21,291 nt of DNA from Acidobacteriota bacterium (lineage in GTDB: Bacteria > Acidobacteriota > Vicinamibacteria > Vicinamibacterales > UBA823), in the NCBI GenBank assembly GCA_002720285.1, contig PBHT01000043.1:1-21291 (forward strand), read 5' to 3'. A model generated the notes under the pieces. The model saw only the letters and a list, made by a program, of their open reading frames with translations. It was not told the DNA's origin and did not search any database. Both the position numbers and the translations under genes were made by a program. This document shows, one piece after another, positions 7,350 through 14,539 of this stretch; the first letter of the stretch is position 1, and each line of letters opens with the position of its first letter.

Positions 7350-8474
7350 TTAGGTAGCGAGGTTTCTGGCTAATCGGTTTGTGAGGGCCCTCTTGGTTGC
7401 TGAAATCACTTTTATCGCTGGGAGAGTTCTAAGGCAGCGAAAATCCCCAGGTTCACAGTGCCGTTGATCGCAAGGGCGACACGGTAACTCCCCAACGTCG
7501 ACTGACTCTGTAATTAGAGCAGGATTCCTCCACGGCGAGGATCTCGCGGGAAGTGTTGGCCCATAGATACCCACAATAGGTGTTGTGGTGGTCGCGGCTA
7601 TATGAAGGGGACCGCTGTCGCCGCCAATGAACAAAGCTGCATTGTTAATCAGTGACCGCAATTCAGCTACACCAAAGTGATCTGCTGAAGTTACCAACGG
7701 TGTAGCCCTTCCAGTTCTTGCGTGTACTTCAGTGATAATCTGATTCGTTGTGGACGGATCGGACGGGTCAGAAGTCACAACGAATCGCAGCTCTGGGTCA
7801 AAGGTGGCAAGGTTGACGATTGTTTCTATGAAGAATTCAACGGGCCATTGCCGGAAGGGAGTGCCGACTCTCACATGAATGACTACGATATCTATTTTTT
7901 GTTCGTCACGTGCTCGACCAGTGATCGATTTACGGATTAGGTCATTAGTGTTCAGTGTTTTGAAAACCGAGAGTGCCGTTCTTATATTTCCGTTCATTTC
8001 AACGGGGTCGCGTTGTGGGTCAGGCCTCGCGGAGAAGCTCTTGTCGAGGGAAGAGAGTAGGTCCCACTGATTCATAACCGAGTGACGTGGCTCTGTTTGG
8101 ACGGGTCTTTTGACGAGATGTGTATAAGGCCAACGTTTGTAGGGCATCGAATATCCGATTCGAGTCTGAGCGCGGGTGGCCCAGGTCAACCAGTTGCTAC
8201 GCGGCCCTCCATGAAAATCAATAACTGCGTCAAAGCGTTCGGCCCGAAGTCTTTGCGCAAGTTGTAAGTCGTATATTACGCGTCGAAATCCCCGAGGTCG
8301 CTCGGCGATGATCAGTTTTGTGAGGTGTTGGTTCTCGGATAAGACGGGGGCGGCGGCACGTTCAACAAGGTAAACCAGTTCAGCGTCTGGAAACCGTTGC
8401 CTTAGTGCTCGAATAGCCGGGGTTGTAAAGACTACATCGCCAATCAGACGTAAACGAATTAGGAGAATCTTCAC
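7350..8474 (-). CDS. Glycosyltransferase family 9 (heptosyltransferase-like)
   Basis: A 374-residue enzyme of the ADP-heptose:LPS heptosyltransferase family (GT9), which adds sugars to lipopolysaccharide core at the inner face of the cytoplasmic membrane. The N-terminus has the typical RLRLIGDVVFTTPAIRALR start with the IGD motif at 11-13, and GGDSGPLHIA (283-292) is the nucleotide-sugar binding signature. The cysteine cluster PCRPCDQRHC (C331, C334, C339, and C346) is also common in the family. The start codon is GTG at 8474, with only a weak purine stretch upstream. It lies 48 bases after the aminotransferase gene and is probably co-transcribed with it. It converges with the porin gene, leaving 18 bases between stops. 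Acceptor specificity (heptosyltransferase I, II or another sugar) cannot be told. Confidence 0.9.
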   Translation of the reverse strand: MKILLIRLRLIGDVVFTTPAIRALRQRFPDAELVYLVERAAAPVLSENQHLTKLIIAERPRGFRRVIYDLQLAQRLRAERFDAVIDFHGGPRSNWLTWATRAQTRIGYSMPYKRWPYTHLVKRPVQTEPRHSVMNQWDLLSSLDKSFSARPDPQRDPVEMNGNIRTALSVFKTLNTNDLIRKSITGRARDEQKIDIVVIHVRVGTPFRQWPVEFFIETIVNLATFDPELRFVVTSDPSDPSTTNQIITEVHARTGRATPLVTSADHFGVAELRSLINNAALFIGGDSGPLHIAATTTTPIVGIYGPTLPARSSPWRNPALITESVDVGELPCRPCDQRHCEPGDFRCLRTLPAIKVISATKRALTNRLARNLAT

Positions 8475-8522
8475 AGCTCGATCGTGGTGCGTATCGATTT
8501 CTATATGTTCATTGAGGTTGGC

Positions 8523-9746
8523 TTAAGCCAGTCTCGATAGAACCTGAAGGAAATGATCGATGTCGTCTTGATTATTAAACATTCCAACACTTGCACGAAT
8601 TTGTGTTTCCTTTTCGCGAAAAGAGACACTAATGTTCTCTTCGTCAAGAACGCGTCGGATGAGTTCAGGGTCGAGGCCGTGATCGAAACTGGTAATACAG
8701 GATGGATTGTTGGCAGGAGTAAACATGCTGTAGCCCAATTTGGCGATACCATTTCGAAGAGTCTGAGCCAGTGCCACAGTGTGCGCCTCGATTCGACTCA
8801 GTCCAACCTGGTTGATGTAGCCAAGTGCAGCATTTAATTGTGCAACAGCACCGTAGATGAGTCCTGCGTACTCGTATTTTTCGGCTGAAGTCTTTAGCTC
8901 AAAATTATAATTCTGGAGTGACCTGGAAACTTGATTGTGTCCGAATCTGTCTGGTGTGATGCGGTCAAGATGTTCCTCGCGAACGAAGAAGGGGGCAGCA
9001 CCCCAGCTCGCGAGTAGATACTTATACGAGTTGGCGCATACAAAATCCGCTCCGGTTTCACGAAGGTTGGTCGGAAAAGAGCCCAAGGCTTGAATTCCGT
9101 CTGCAAAGAGAAATCCCCCGTTGGCATGGATAAGCTCTGCTAGGGCAGGAAGATTGTGTCGGTATCCATTACGATTGGAAACCCAGGCTACTGAAATGAG
9201 ACGAGTACGTGCATCAGTCCTTGATTCGAAGTCTTGAATTCTGGAGCGACCATTCGTATGCGGAACGATACGCAGTTCGATGCCCTTTGCCTGTTCTAGC
9301 CAACGGTATAGGACGAATGAGGTAATAAAGTGTAGTTCGTCAATGACGACGTTATCGCCAGCCTTTAGATCGATGGCGCTGGTTACGATATTTTCTGCGT
9401 CACTCGTCGAGAAAAGAAGAGCCACTTCGTCTCTGGTAGCGCCAAATAGTTCAGCGAACTTCACGCGCGTGGCTTCCTTTATCTCCATGGAAATATCGAG
9501 ACCCTCGGCAGGCATTAGCTGCTGTTCGTTGGCATATTTAATGGCAGCCTCATGGACGACAGTTGGAAAGGGCCCTACGTAAGAGGTATTCAGATATGTC
9601 TGATTCTGGGTTACAGCAAAATCATCTCGGATACCTAGTGGATTTCTTTTAATAGACATTGTCGAATTCATTTTCGGGGATGATAAAGGTGTTAGTCCTA
9701 AAGCGCCTGTAGTCTTTAGAAAGTGGCGACGGTCAACATTAGTCAT
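8523..9746 (-). CDS. Tat-exported class V aminotransferase-fold PLP enzyme
   Basis: A 407-residue PLP enzyme of the class V aminotransferase/cysteine desulfurase fold, close in style to isopenicillin N epimerase-like proteins. Residues 5-17 (DRRHFLKTTGALG) form a twin-arginine signal (RRHFLK), so the folded, cofactor-loaded enzyme should be moved across the inner membrane. Lys242 in SYKYLLASWG is the probable Schiff-base lysine and Asp216 in FADGIQALG the pyridine-binding aspartate. The full fold is present and both key residues are intact. AGGGA seven bases before ATG 9746 supports the start. No substrate can be named; cysteine desulfurases usually need a mobile-loop cysteine, which I cannot see here. 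A candidate promoter with a palindromic operator lies about 145 bases upstream. Confidence 0.87.
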   Translation of the reverse strand: MTNVDRRHFLKTTGALGLTPLSSPKMNSTMSIKRNPLGIRDDFAVTQNQTYLNTSYVGPFPTVVHEAAIKYANEQQLMPAEGLDISMEIKEATRVKFAELFGATRDEVALLFSTSDAENIVTSAIDLKAGDNVVIDELHFITSFVLYRWLEQAKGIELRIVPHTNGRSRIQDFESRTDARTRLISVAWVSNRNGYRHNLPALAELIHANGGFLFADGIQALGSFPTNLRETGADFVCANSYKYLLASWGAAPFFVREEHLDRITPDRFGHNQVSRSLQNYNFELKTSAEKYEYAGLIYGAVAQLNAALGYINQVGLSRIEAHTVALAQTLRNGIAKLGYSMFTPANNPSCITSFDHGLDPELIRRVLDEENISVSFREKETQIRASVGMFNNQDDIDHFLQVLSRLA

Positions 9747-9890
9747 GGCGTTTCCCTGTTGAGTCTGCGTTGAAGGTTACTTAGAACGCTGCCTAAAAAT
9801 GTCCGTGAGCCACGAGGCTTAAAAAGGTGATCCGTCCAGCGGACCCATGACTGTCAGCAGCACGTCAACAATCACGCTGAAGAGATAACG

Positions 9891-9918
9891 ATTATGAATC
9901 CAATTGTATACAATTTAA
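9891..9918 (-). promoter_or_regulatory. Candidate promoter of the aminotransferase-GT9 unit
   Basis: On the minus strand TTAAAT (9913-9918) and CATAAT (9891-9896) are 16 bases apart; the second matches five of six -10 positions and the first is a weak -35. The leader to ATG 9746 would be about 140 bases, which is long. A perfect palindrome lies in the spacer and over part of the -35, the usual place for a repressor site. Confidence 0.3.
9902..9915. promoter_or_regulatory. Perfect 14-bp palindromic operator candidate
   Basis: AATTGTATACAATT reads the same on both strands. The TTGTATACAA core, with GT and AC steps around a TA centre, resembles sites bound by GntR-family repressors of the FadR type. 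No regulator gene is in the window, so which protein binds is unknown. AT-rich DNA can give short palindromes by chance, but 14 perfect positions in the spacer of a promoter-like pair is notable. Confidence 0.4.
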
Positions 9919-10090
9919 TTTTGGTTTTGTTTAGTGGCTTAGACAATGCCCTCGAAATGCTACCTACTCTATACCGTAGGATTTCATAACTACGCTAGAT
10001 TGTCTGTTAGAGTGGCAATGTTGGAGCCCGAGAGGCGTAATGTGTATTTGAGAGTTAGTCGGTCATATAGATATTAGCGTTGAGGGTGAT

Positions 10091-10759
10091 TTGAGCATGT
10101 TATCAATCGGAGTGACCCTACGAGGCAAAAGAAGGAAGTTTATTTTTTTAGGTGTTTTCCTTGCGGGTTGCATTATTACCGGAGTTCTTTCGAGGGCTCC
10201 GATACTTACTTGGCTAGGAGGACAGCTGATACGGAGCGATAACCTTGAGCAATCTGACGCGATTGTCATTCTGTCCGGGGGTGAGTTTGCTGAACGAGAG
10301 ATTGAGGGCGCCGATCTATATCGGGCAGGATTTGCTCCCAGAGTAGCGATTTCTGTAGGTCGAGAGGCTCCAGGAGCAAAAGAGTTGGCACGGCGAGGGG
10401 TTGGTCTTTCTGATCTCTTGGAAATCCGCCTTTACCATCTCGAAGGCTTGGGCGTGCCTCGGTCGGCGATCTCCTTACTTCCTGGGCGAGCCAGCTCCAC
10501 TCGAGATGAAGCCGTTATGGCTGCAGAATGGTCCGAGGTGAATGATGTCACGAGTCTCATCGTCGTTACTTCGGCGTATCACACCGCTCGAGCTGGGTTT
10601 ATCTTTGAACGAATATTCGATCGTCAGCCTGTGAGAATATCGCTGCGCCCGTCTGGCGCCGATGATTTCAGAGCTGATTCATGGTGGAAAGAGCGGACGA
10701 CCTTGCGTAACGGAATTTTTGAGCTGCAGCGGACGCTGTTCTATTGGTTAGCGTATTAG
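10091..10759 (+). CDS. DUF218 / YdcF-SanA-like membrane protein
   Basis: A 222-residue DUF218-family protein. A basic N-terminus (RGKRRK, 11-16) is followed by a single membrane segment at about 17-36, so the globular domain probably faces the periplasm. Family motifs are VILSGG (59-64), STRDEA (136-141) and VVTSAYHTARA (158-168), which line the predicted active site. Relatives include E. coli SanA (vancomycin resistance at high temperature) and YdcF; the reaction is not established, although an envelope role is often proposed. The frame opens with TTG 10091 (GAGGG four bases upstream) and ATG 10097 is an equally possible start. It is alone on this strand and converges with the bactofilin gene. 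The family call is strong, the function open. Confidence 0.85.
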   Translation: MSMLSIGVTLRGKRRKFIFLGVFLAGCIITGVLSRAPILTWLGGQLIRSDNLEQSDAIVILSGGEFAEREIEGADLYRAGFAPRVAISVGREAPGAKELARRGVGLSDLLEIRLYHLEGLGVPRSAISLLPGRASSTRDEAVMAAEWSEVNDVTSLIVVTSAYHTARAGFIFERIFDRQPVRISLRPSGADDFRADSWWKERTTLRNGIFELQRTLFYWLAY

Positions 10760-10781
10760 AGTTCCTGCTTGGATGTAGTGT

Positions 10782-11231
10782 TCAGGCAGGATTATCACGG
10801 TCTGCACGATATCGAGCCACGCGCATCGCTATGTCTGGTTTGGATGTATCAATGGAACCTTGCAGTAAGGCTCCATCATCCATCACAACATCGGTTGCTA
10901 TGAGTTCACCTTGAACTTGTGCGGTCCGTCGAAGCTCGGCCAACCTCCCGACTGTTAGGGTTCCAATTACTCGGCCAAGAACCGTAATTGTTTTAGCGAA
11001 AATCCTACCCTCGATACTTCCGTGAGGTCCGATTGCGACTCCATGGTCAGGCGCACTGATCGTGCCTTCAAAGGTTCCGTTAATGATCACGTGCTCGTGA
11101 GCGTGCAACTCGCCTTTGATTGTAACTGTTTCCCCCACCGACGTGACCATTTCGGCCTTTGGAGTGTCTAAGGGAAGCGTAGCAGGAGGCTCGAAGCGTG
11201 CCACGTTACTCTCCAAGTGTTTTCTAGGCAT
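10782..11231 (-). CDS. Bactofilin (polymer-forming cytoskeletal protein)
   Basis: A 149-residue bactofilin. These proteins self-assemble without nucleotide into filaments or patches at the inner membrane and organise cell-wall or polar machinery. The core (about residues 33-128) shows the repeating short beta-helix pattern VTIKGELHAHEHVIINGTFEG, with hydrophobic residues and Gly at regular spacing. The N-terminal tail (1-30) is Pro-rich and the C-terminal tail carries charged residues, as usual. The frame extends to TTG 11246 but ATG 11231 is preferred; TTGGGA lies about ten bases before it and is weak. The gene starts only 25 bases after the 3' end of tRNA-Gly, so its mRNA must come from a transcript that includes the tRNA or starts inside it. 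Confidence 0.88.
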   Translation of the reverse strand: MPRKHLESNVARFEPPATLPLDTPKAEMVTSVGETVTIKGELHAHEHVIINGTFEGTISAPDHGVAIGPHGSIEGRIFAKTITVLGRVIGTLTVGRLAELRRTAQVQGELIATDVVMDDGALLQGSIDTSKPDIAMRVARYRADRDNPA

Positions 11232-11256
11232 TAAGCTTGGTCCCAATCTATATATT

Positions 11257-11331
11257 TGGAGCGGGAGACGGGGATCGAACCCGCGACCAACGGCTTGGGA
11301 AGCCGTGACTCTACCACTGAGCTACTCCCGC
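11257..11331 (-). tRNA. tRNA-Gly (anticodon CCC)
   Basis: A complete cloverleaf can be folded on the minus strand. The acceptor stem is GCGGGAG with CTCCCGC (11325-11331 and 11261-11267). The D arm is GCTC with GAGT. The anticodon stem ACGGC/GCCGT holds the loop TTCCCAA, so the anticodon is CCC (11297-11299) and reads GGG. The T arm is GCGGG-TTCGATC-CCCGT with one G-U pair. The discriminator base is T and CCA is encoded (11257-11259). It lies between the phosphomannomutase gene and bactofilin on the same strand, 59 bases after the former stops and 25 before the latter starts. Confidence 0.95.
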
Positions 11332-11347
11332 TGGTGTTCAAACACCA
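11332..11347. repeat. Inverted repeat abutting the 5' end of tRNA-Gly
   Basis: TGGTGTT (11332-11338) and AACACCA (11341-11347) are perfect seven-base arms separated by two bases. The repeat touches the first base of the mature tRNA. A TACAAT -10-like box lies a few bases further upstream on the minus strand (about 11348-11355). It may form a leader hairpin next to the RNase P cut site or be a binding site; there is no T tract, so it is not a terminator. Confidence 0.4.
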
Positions 11348-11390
11348 ATTGTAACAGAGGTGGCGCTAGCATCTCAGCTACCCGTCAGTG

Positions 11391-12749
11391 TCACCCAGCT
11401 CGAATTAGTGACAACACCTCATCCCGCTTGTCGGCCATCATGTTTTGCGTGTTGGCTTCCAAGTTCAATCTCAATAAGGGTTCAGTGTTAGAGCCTCGGA
11501 GGTTAAAGTGCCAGTCAGGATATTCAATAGACAGTCCGTCAATCCGATGCTGGATGGCATCTGAATAACAGGCTGAAATCTGATCGAGTTTAGTTGGAAT
11601 TATGGACATGTCCTTAACAGTCGTATTGATTTCGCCGGAAATAAAATAGCGTGATCGTAGTGGAGCCAGAAGCTCAGTCAGGGATACCTTTTGCGTTGAC
11701 AGCAGTTCGAGAATTAGCAACGCTGGAATAAGCCCATTGTCCGCGAAAGCATTGTCTCGAAAGTAATAGTGGCCTGTAACTTCACCGCCGAAAATAGAAT
11801 TTGTTTCGCGCATCCGCTTCTTAAAAAAGGCATGCCCAACACGATTGATTAACGGCTTGCCCTGATGACGAGCGACGGTGTTAGGTACCGCGTGACTTGC
11901 TCGAACGTCGTAAATTATGGTTGACCCAGGATACTTCAGTAGAAAAGCTTCTGCTAGTAGAGTTGTTACGAAGTCGCCCGGCACAAATTGACCATCCTCA
12001 TCAACGAAAAAGCAACGGTCCGCGTCCCCATCCCACGCGATTCCCAAATCGGCTTGGGAGTCCACAACCGTGGATACGAGATGTTTTCGGTTTGCTTCGA
12101 TAAGTGGATTGGCTTCGTGGTTCGGAAATGAGCCGTCGATTTCGAAGCACAGCCGTGTTGTCTGGCAAGGGAGTGAATCGAAAATGCTCGGAGCAGCTAA
12201 CCCCGCCATTCCGCTACCTGCGTCGAGTACAAGTCGAAACGGCTTTATGATTGAAGTATCGATAAAGGAGAGAACGTGAGAGACATACTGATCGAGGAGT
12301 TCTGCTTGGGAGAGAGTGCCGCGTGCTGAGGTGGGAGACGGAATATTCTGCCGAATAACCATATCTCTAATGCTGGCAATTCCCTCATCTCCGCTGAGTG
12401 CCGACGCTTGCCGGCCCACCAGTTTGATGCCGTTATATTCCTTCGGATTATGAGAGGCAGTGATCATTGCTCCGCCATCGTGTTTGTCATGATTGACACC
12501 GTAGTAAAGCATGTCAGTGCTCGCCAAGCCGTAATCAACAATATTGGCGCCCTGAGTTCTTGCTCCCTCGATGAATGCGGCGGCTAGACTGTTTGACGAT
12601 AGACGCATGTCTCGGGCGACAGCCAAGCGTTTCGCATTCAGATAGGTTACGAAGGCTTGGCCAACCAGTTCGGCCACAGACTCATTGAACTCGTCAGGGT
12701 AAATCCCTCTAACGTCGTAGGCCTTAAAGATGGATGAAGTGACACTCAT
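11391..12749 (-). CDS. Phosphomannomutase / phosphoglucomutase
   Basis: A 452-residue alpha-D-phosphohexomutase of the ManB/AlgC type, which interconverts mannose or glucose 6-phosphate and 1-phosphate in the cytoplasm. All four signature sites are intact: TASHNP (97-102) with the phosphoserine Ser99, DGDADR (240-245) holding the metal aspartates, GGEVTGH (321-327) for sugar binding and RGSNTEPLLRL (418-428) for the phosphate. Length matches the family. The gene starts ATG 12749 four bases after the nucleotidyltransferase gene stops, so the two form an operon that would turn sugar 6-phosphate into an NDP-sugar. Use of mannose or glucose cannot be decided by sequence alone. Confidence 0.93.
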   Translation of the reverse strand: MSVTSSIFKAYDVRGIYPDEFNESVAELVGQAFVTYLNAKRLAVARDMRLSSNSLAAAFIEGARTQGANIVDYGLASTDMLYYGVNHDKHDGGAMITASHNPKEYNGIKLVGRQASALSGDEGIASIRDMVIRQNIPSPTSARGTLSQAELLDQYVSHVLSFIDTSIIKPFRLVLDAGSGMAGLAAPSIFDSLPCQTTRLCFEIDGSFPNHEANPLIEANRKHLVSTVVDSQADLGIAWDGDADRCFFVDEDGQFVPGDFVTTLLAEAFLLKYPGSTIIYDVRASHAVPNTVARHQGKPLINRVGHAFFKKRMRETNSIFGGEVTGHYYFRDNAFADNGLIPALLILELLSTQKVSLTELLAPLRSRYFISGEINTTVKDMSIIPTKLDQISACYSDAIQHRIDGLSIEYPDWHFNLRGSNTEPLLRLNLEANTQNMMADKRDEVLSLIRAG

Positions 12750-12753
12750 GGCA

Positions 12754-13815
12754 TTAATCCGCAGTGCTCGATGGGTCGGGTACCACCGCTTTGTCCCCCA
12801 AGGTCACTTCGGAGACGTCGGCATTGGGAGCGATGTAGCACCCCTGGCCTAGGACTACGTCGCTTAACGATGCCTGCTCTCCAATGGTGCACGATGGCCA
12901 AAGGATGGAGGTTTCAACGTTGACGCCACTACCGACTTCGCACTTTCGGCCAAGCACGGTGTAGGCACCTATCCGTGCACCCGTCTTGACCACAACTTCT
13001 TCATCGATGAAACAGGGACCCTCAAATGTTACGCCGTCTTCGATCTTCGCGGAAGCAGCTACAACAACAGTGCCTTTTGGTCTTGACCTAAAGGGTTCGG
13101 CAGGGAACCTCCCGTCCATGATGTCACGATGGACTTGCCGGTAACTTCTCGGGGTTCCGATATCAATCCAGTAGCCAGTGGACACGTAGGCCACAAACCG
13201 CTCTCCGTCATCAACCAGCGACGGGAAAAAGCTTCGTTCAATAGACCAGGGGGTATCTTTCGGAATTCGATGAAGGATCGACGGCTCAATTACATAGACC
13301 CCAGCATTGATAGTGTTGCTGGCAAGCTTCTGATTGCCCGGTTTTTCTATAAAGCGTTTTACATTGCTGTCTTGATCGACTTCAACGAGACCATAGGCTG
13401 AAGGATCCTTGACAGGCTTGAGGACGATGGTGGCGTTAGCTCCACGATTCCTGTGAAATTGGAGTACGGCCTTCAGATCGAGCTCGGCAAGGACGTCACC
13501 GTTAAAAATGATCACGGTGTCGTCTAAGAACTCCAATGCAAACCGAATCGCGCCGGCTGTCCCCATTGGCTGAGGTTCAACGAGATACCGAATCTTGAGT
13601 CCCAGGTTCGGCAGGCTGTCGATAAGTTCTTCGATCTGATCAGGCTGATAGTTCAAGCTCAATATTACTTCATCAACTGAGCCGACACGCCTGAGTAGGT
13701 CCAGTTGGTATAGAAGAAAAGGCCTATTTAATATCGGCACAATCGGTTTTGGCATGTTCGAGGTCAAAGGTCGTAAACGTGTGCCCTTGCCTCCGGCCAG
13801 GAGAATTGCTTTCAT
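12754..13815 (-). CDS. Sugar-1-phosphate nucleotidyltransferase with hexapeptide-repeat C-terminus
   Basis: A 353-residue cytoplasmic enzyme that joins a sugar-1-phosphate to a nucleotide, most like mannose-1-phosphate guanylyltransferases of the GMPP type. LLAGGKGTRLRPLTSNMPKP (5-24) is the nucleotide-binding signature, FNGDVL (104-109) holds the metal aspartate Asp107, FIEKP (155-159) the sugar-phosphate lysine, and GYWIDIGTP (214-222) the second aspartate. After about residue 245, repeats such as VTFEGPCFIDEEVVVKTGARIG form a left-handed beta-helix, as in eukaryotic and some bacterial GMPPs. The neighbouring phosphomannomutase favours GDP-mannose, but glucose-1-phosphate or another sugar remains possible. 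ATG 13815 has only a weak binding site. A short divergent region separates it from pgsA. Confidence 0.9.
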   Translation of the reverse strand: MKAILLAGGKGTRLRPLTSNMPKPIVPILNRPFLLYQLDLLRRVGSVDEVILSLNYQPDQIEELIDSLPNLGLKIRYLVEPQPMGTAGAIRFALEFLDDTVIIFNGDVLAELDLKAVLQFHRNRGANATIVLKPVKDPSAYGLVEVDQDSNVKRFIEKPGNQKLASNTINAGVYVIEPSILHRIPKDTPWSIERSFFPSLVDDGERFVAYVSTGYWIDIGTPRSYRQVHRDIMDGRFPAEPFRSRPKGTVVVAASAKIEDGVTFEGPCFIDEEVVVKTGARIGAYTVLGRKCEVGSGVNVETSILWPSCTIGEQASLSDVVLGQGCYIAPNADVSEVTLGDKAVVPDPSSTAD

Positions 13816-13865
13816 CGCAGTTTCAGACTTATGGAGGAATGCGTGGTTTTGACCTTAGCTTGGTC

Positions 13866-13894
13866 TTGTTGCAAGTAGTGAAGAAGTCTAAAAT
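13866..13894 (+). promoter_or_regulatory. Candidate sigma-70 promoter of pgsA
   Basis: TTGTTG (13866-13871) and TAAAAT (13889-13894) are 17 bases apart; the -10 box matches five of six positions and the -35 three. Transcription would start near 13902 and give a short leader of about 22 bases before ATG 13924. It lies in the 108-bp divergent region shared with the nucleotidyltransferase gene. Confidence 0.4.
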
Positions 13895-13923
13895 GAGGCC
13901 ACCCGGACGGTGCTCTCAAGCTT

Positions 13924-14526
13924 ATGAACTTACCCAATTCGCTCACGCTAGGACGCATATTCCTAATTCCACTGTTAGTGGTCGTCCTTCTAACCAGGTT
14001 CGAAGGGCGCATGATTTTTGGCGTTCGCAAGGAGTTAATCGGCACGGTTATATTTCTGTTGGCTGCCTGTACTGACTGGCTCGATGGATATCTTGCCAGA
14101 CGCCGTGGTCAGGTTACCGAACTCGGTCAATTAATGGATCCCCTGGCCGACAAGTTGCTTATCACGGCGGCTTTCGTGTCGCTAGTTGCCTTAGACCTAG
14201 CCCCTGCATGGATGGTGGCCATCATTCTTGGACGAGAACTCGGGGTTACTGTATTGCGGAGCATCGCGTACTCGAGGGGTATAACCATAGTTGCGTCACC
14301 CCTCGGCAAGATCAAAATGGTGTCCGAAGTTGTTGCGATCGTACTGCTGACTTTGGGGCAGGATTATCTGCAGGAATTCTTTGTGTTGGGGCAGATAGCG
14401 TTGTGGGTGGTGTTGGTAACCGCGTTGGTGTCGGCGCTTGATTATTACCGCAGGTTTCATGAAAAGTTAAGTTCGCGAGGCGCAGAACTTGCGGCCGATG
14501 CCGACCGCCAGGCTCGCAGTGAGTGA
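13924..14526 (+). CDS. pgsA: CDP-diacylglycerol-glycerol-3-phosphate 3-phosphatidyltransferase
   Basis: A 200-residue integral membrane enzyme that makes phosphatidylglycerol phosphate, the committed step to phosphatidylglycerol and cardiolipin. The CDP-alcohol phosphotransferase motif D-x2-DG-x2-AR-x8-G-x3-D-x3-D is complete: Asp51, Asp54, Gly55, Ala58, Arg59, Gly68, Asp72 and Asp76. Hydrophobic segments fall at about 10-24, 37-50, 78-105, 128-143 and 150-170. MNLPNSLTLGRI is the standard PgsA N-terminus, which fixes the start at ATG 13924 even though the binding site is weak. It stands alone on the plus strand with a candidate promoter at 13866-13894 and converges with bamD, leaving 13 bases between stops. 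Confidence 0.94.
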   Translation: MNLPNSLTLGRIFLIPLLVVVLLTRFEGRMIFGVRKELIGTVIFLLAACTDWLDGYLARRRGQVTELGQLMDPLADKLLITAAFVSLVALDLAPAWMVAIILGRELGVTVLRSIAYSRGITIVASPLGKIKMVSEVVAIVLLTLGQDYLQEFFVLGQIALWVVLVTALVSALDYYRRFHEKLSSRGAELAADADRQARSE

Positions 14527-14539
14527 CGATGTTCATCGT

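Larger units (their letters stand above)
9747..10090. other. Divergent intergenic region between the PLP enzyme and DUF218 genes
   Basis: No convincing gene is seen. The region is AT-rich from about 9890. It contains a perfect 14-bp palindrome (9902-9915) inside a candidate minus-strand promoter and an interrupted inverted repeat: GAAAT (9954-9958) with ATTTC (9981-9985) enclosing CCTAC (9963-9967) with GTAGG (9976-9980). A 31-codon hydrophobic frame at 9894-9989 is probably chance. A promoter for the plus-strand DUF218 gene is expected near 10040-10080 (TATAGATATT around 10067) but no clear pair is seen. Confidence 0.5.

Noticed and set aside
7331..7352. Hairpin AGGTTG/CGACCT between the porin and GT9 stops as a terminator
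   Set aside because: Only six pairs including a G-U, and just three T residues follow; too weak to call.
10764..10790. CCTGC/GCAGG inverted repeat between DUF218 and bactofilin stops
   Set aside because: Long loop, short stem, and the right arm lies inside the bactofilin coding region without a T run.
13749..14075. 108-codon plus-strand frame overlapping the start of pgsA, with GGAGGA near an internal ATG
   Set aside because: It is out of frame with pgsA, the GGAGGA is only a base from the ATG, and the other strand carries the nucleotidyltransferase start.
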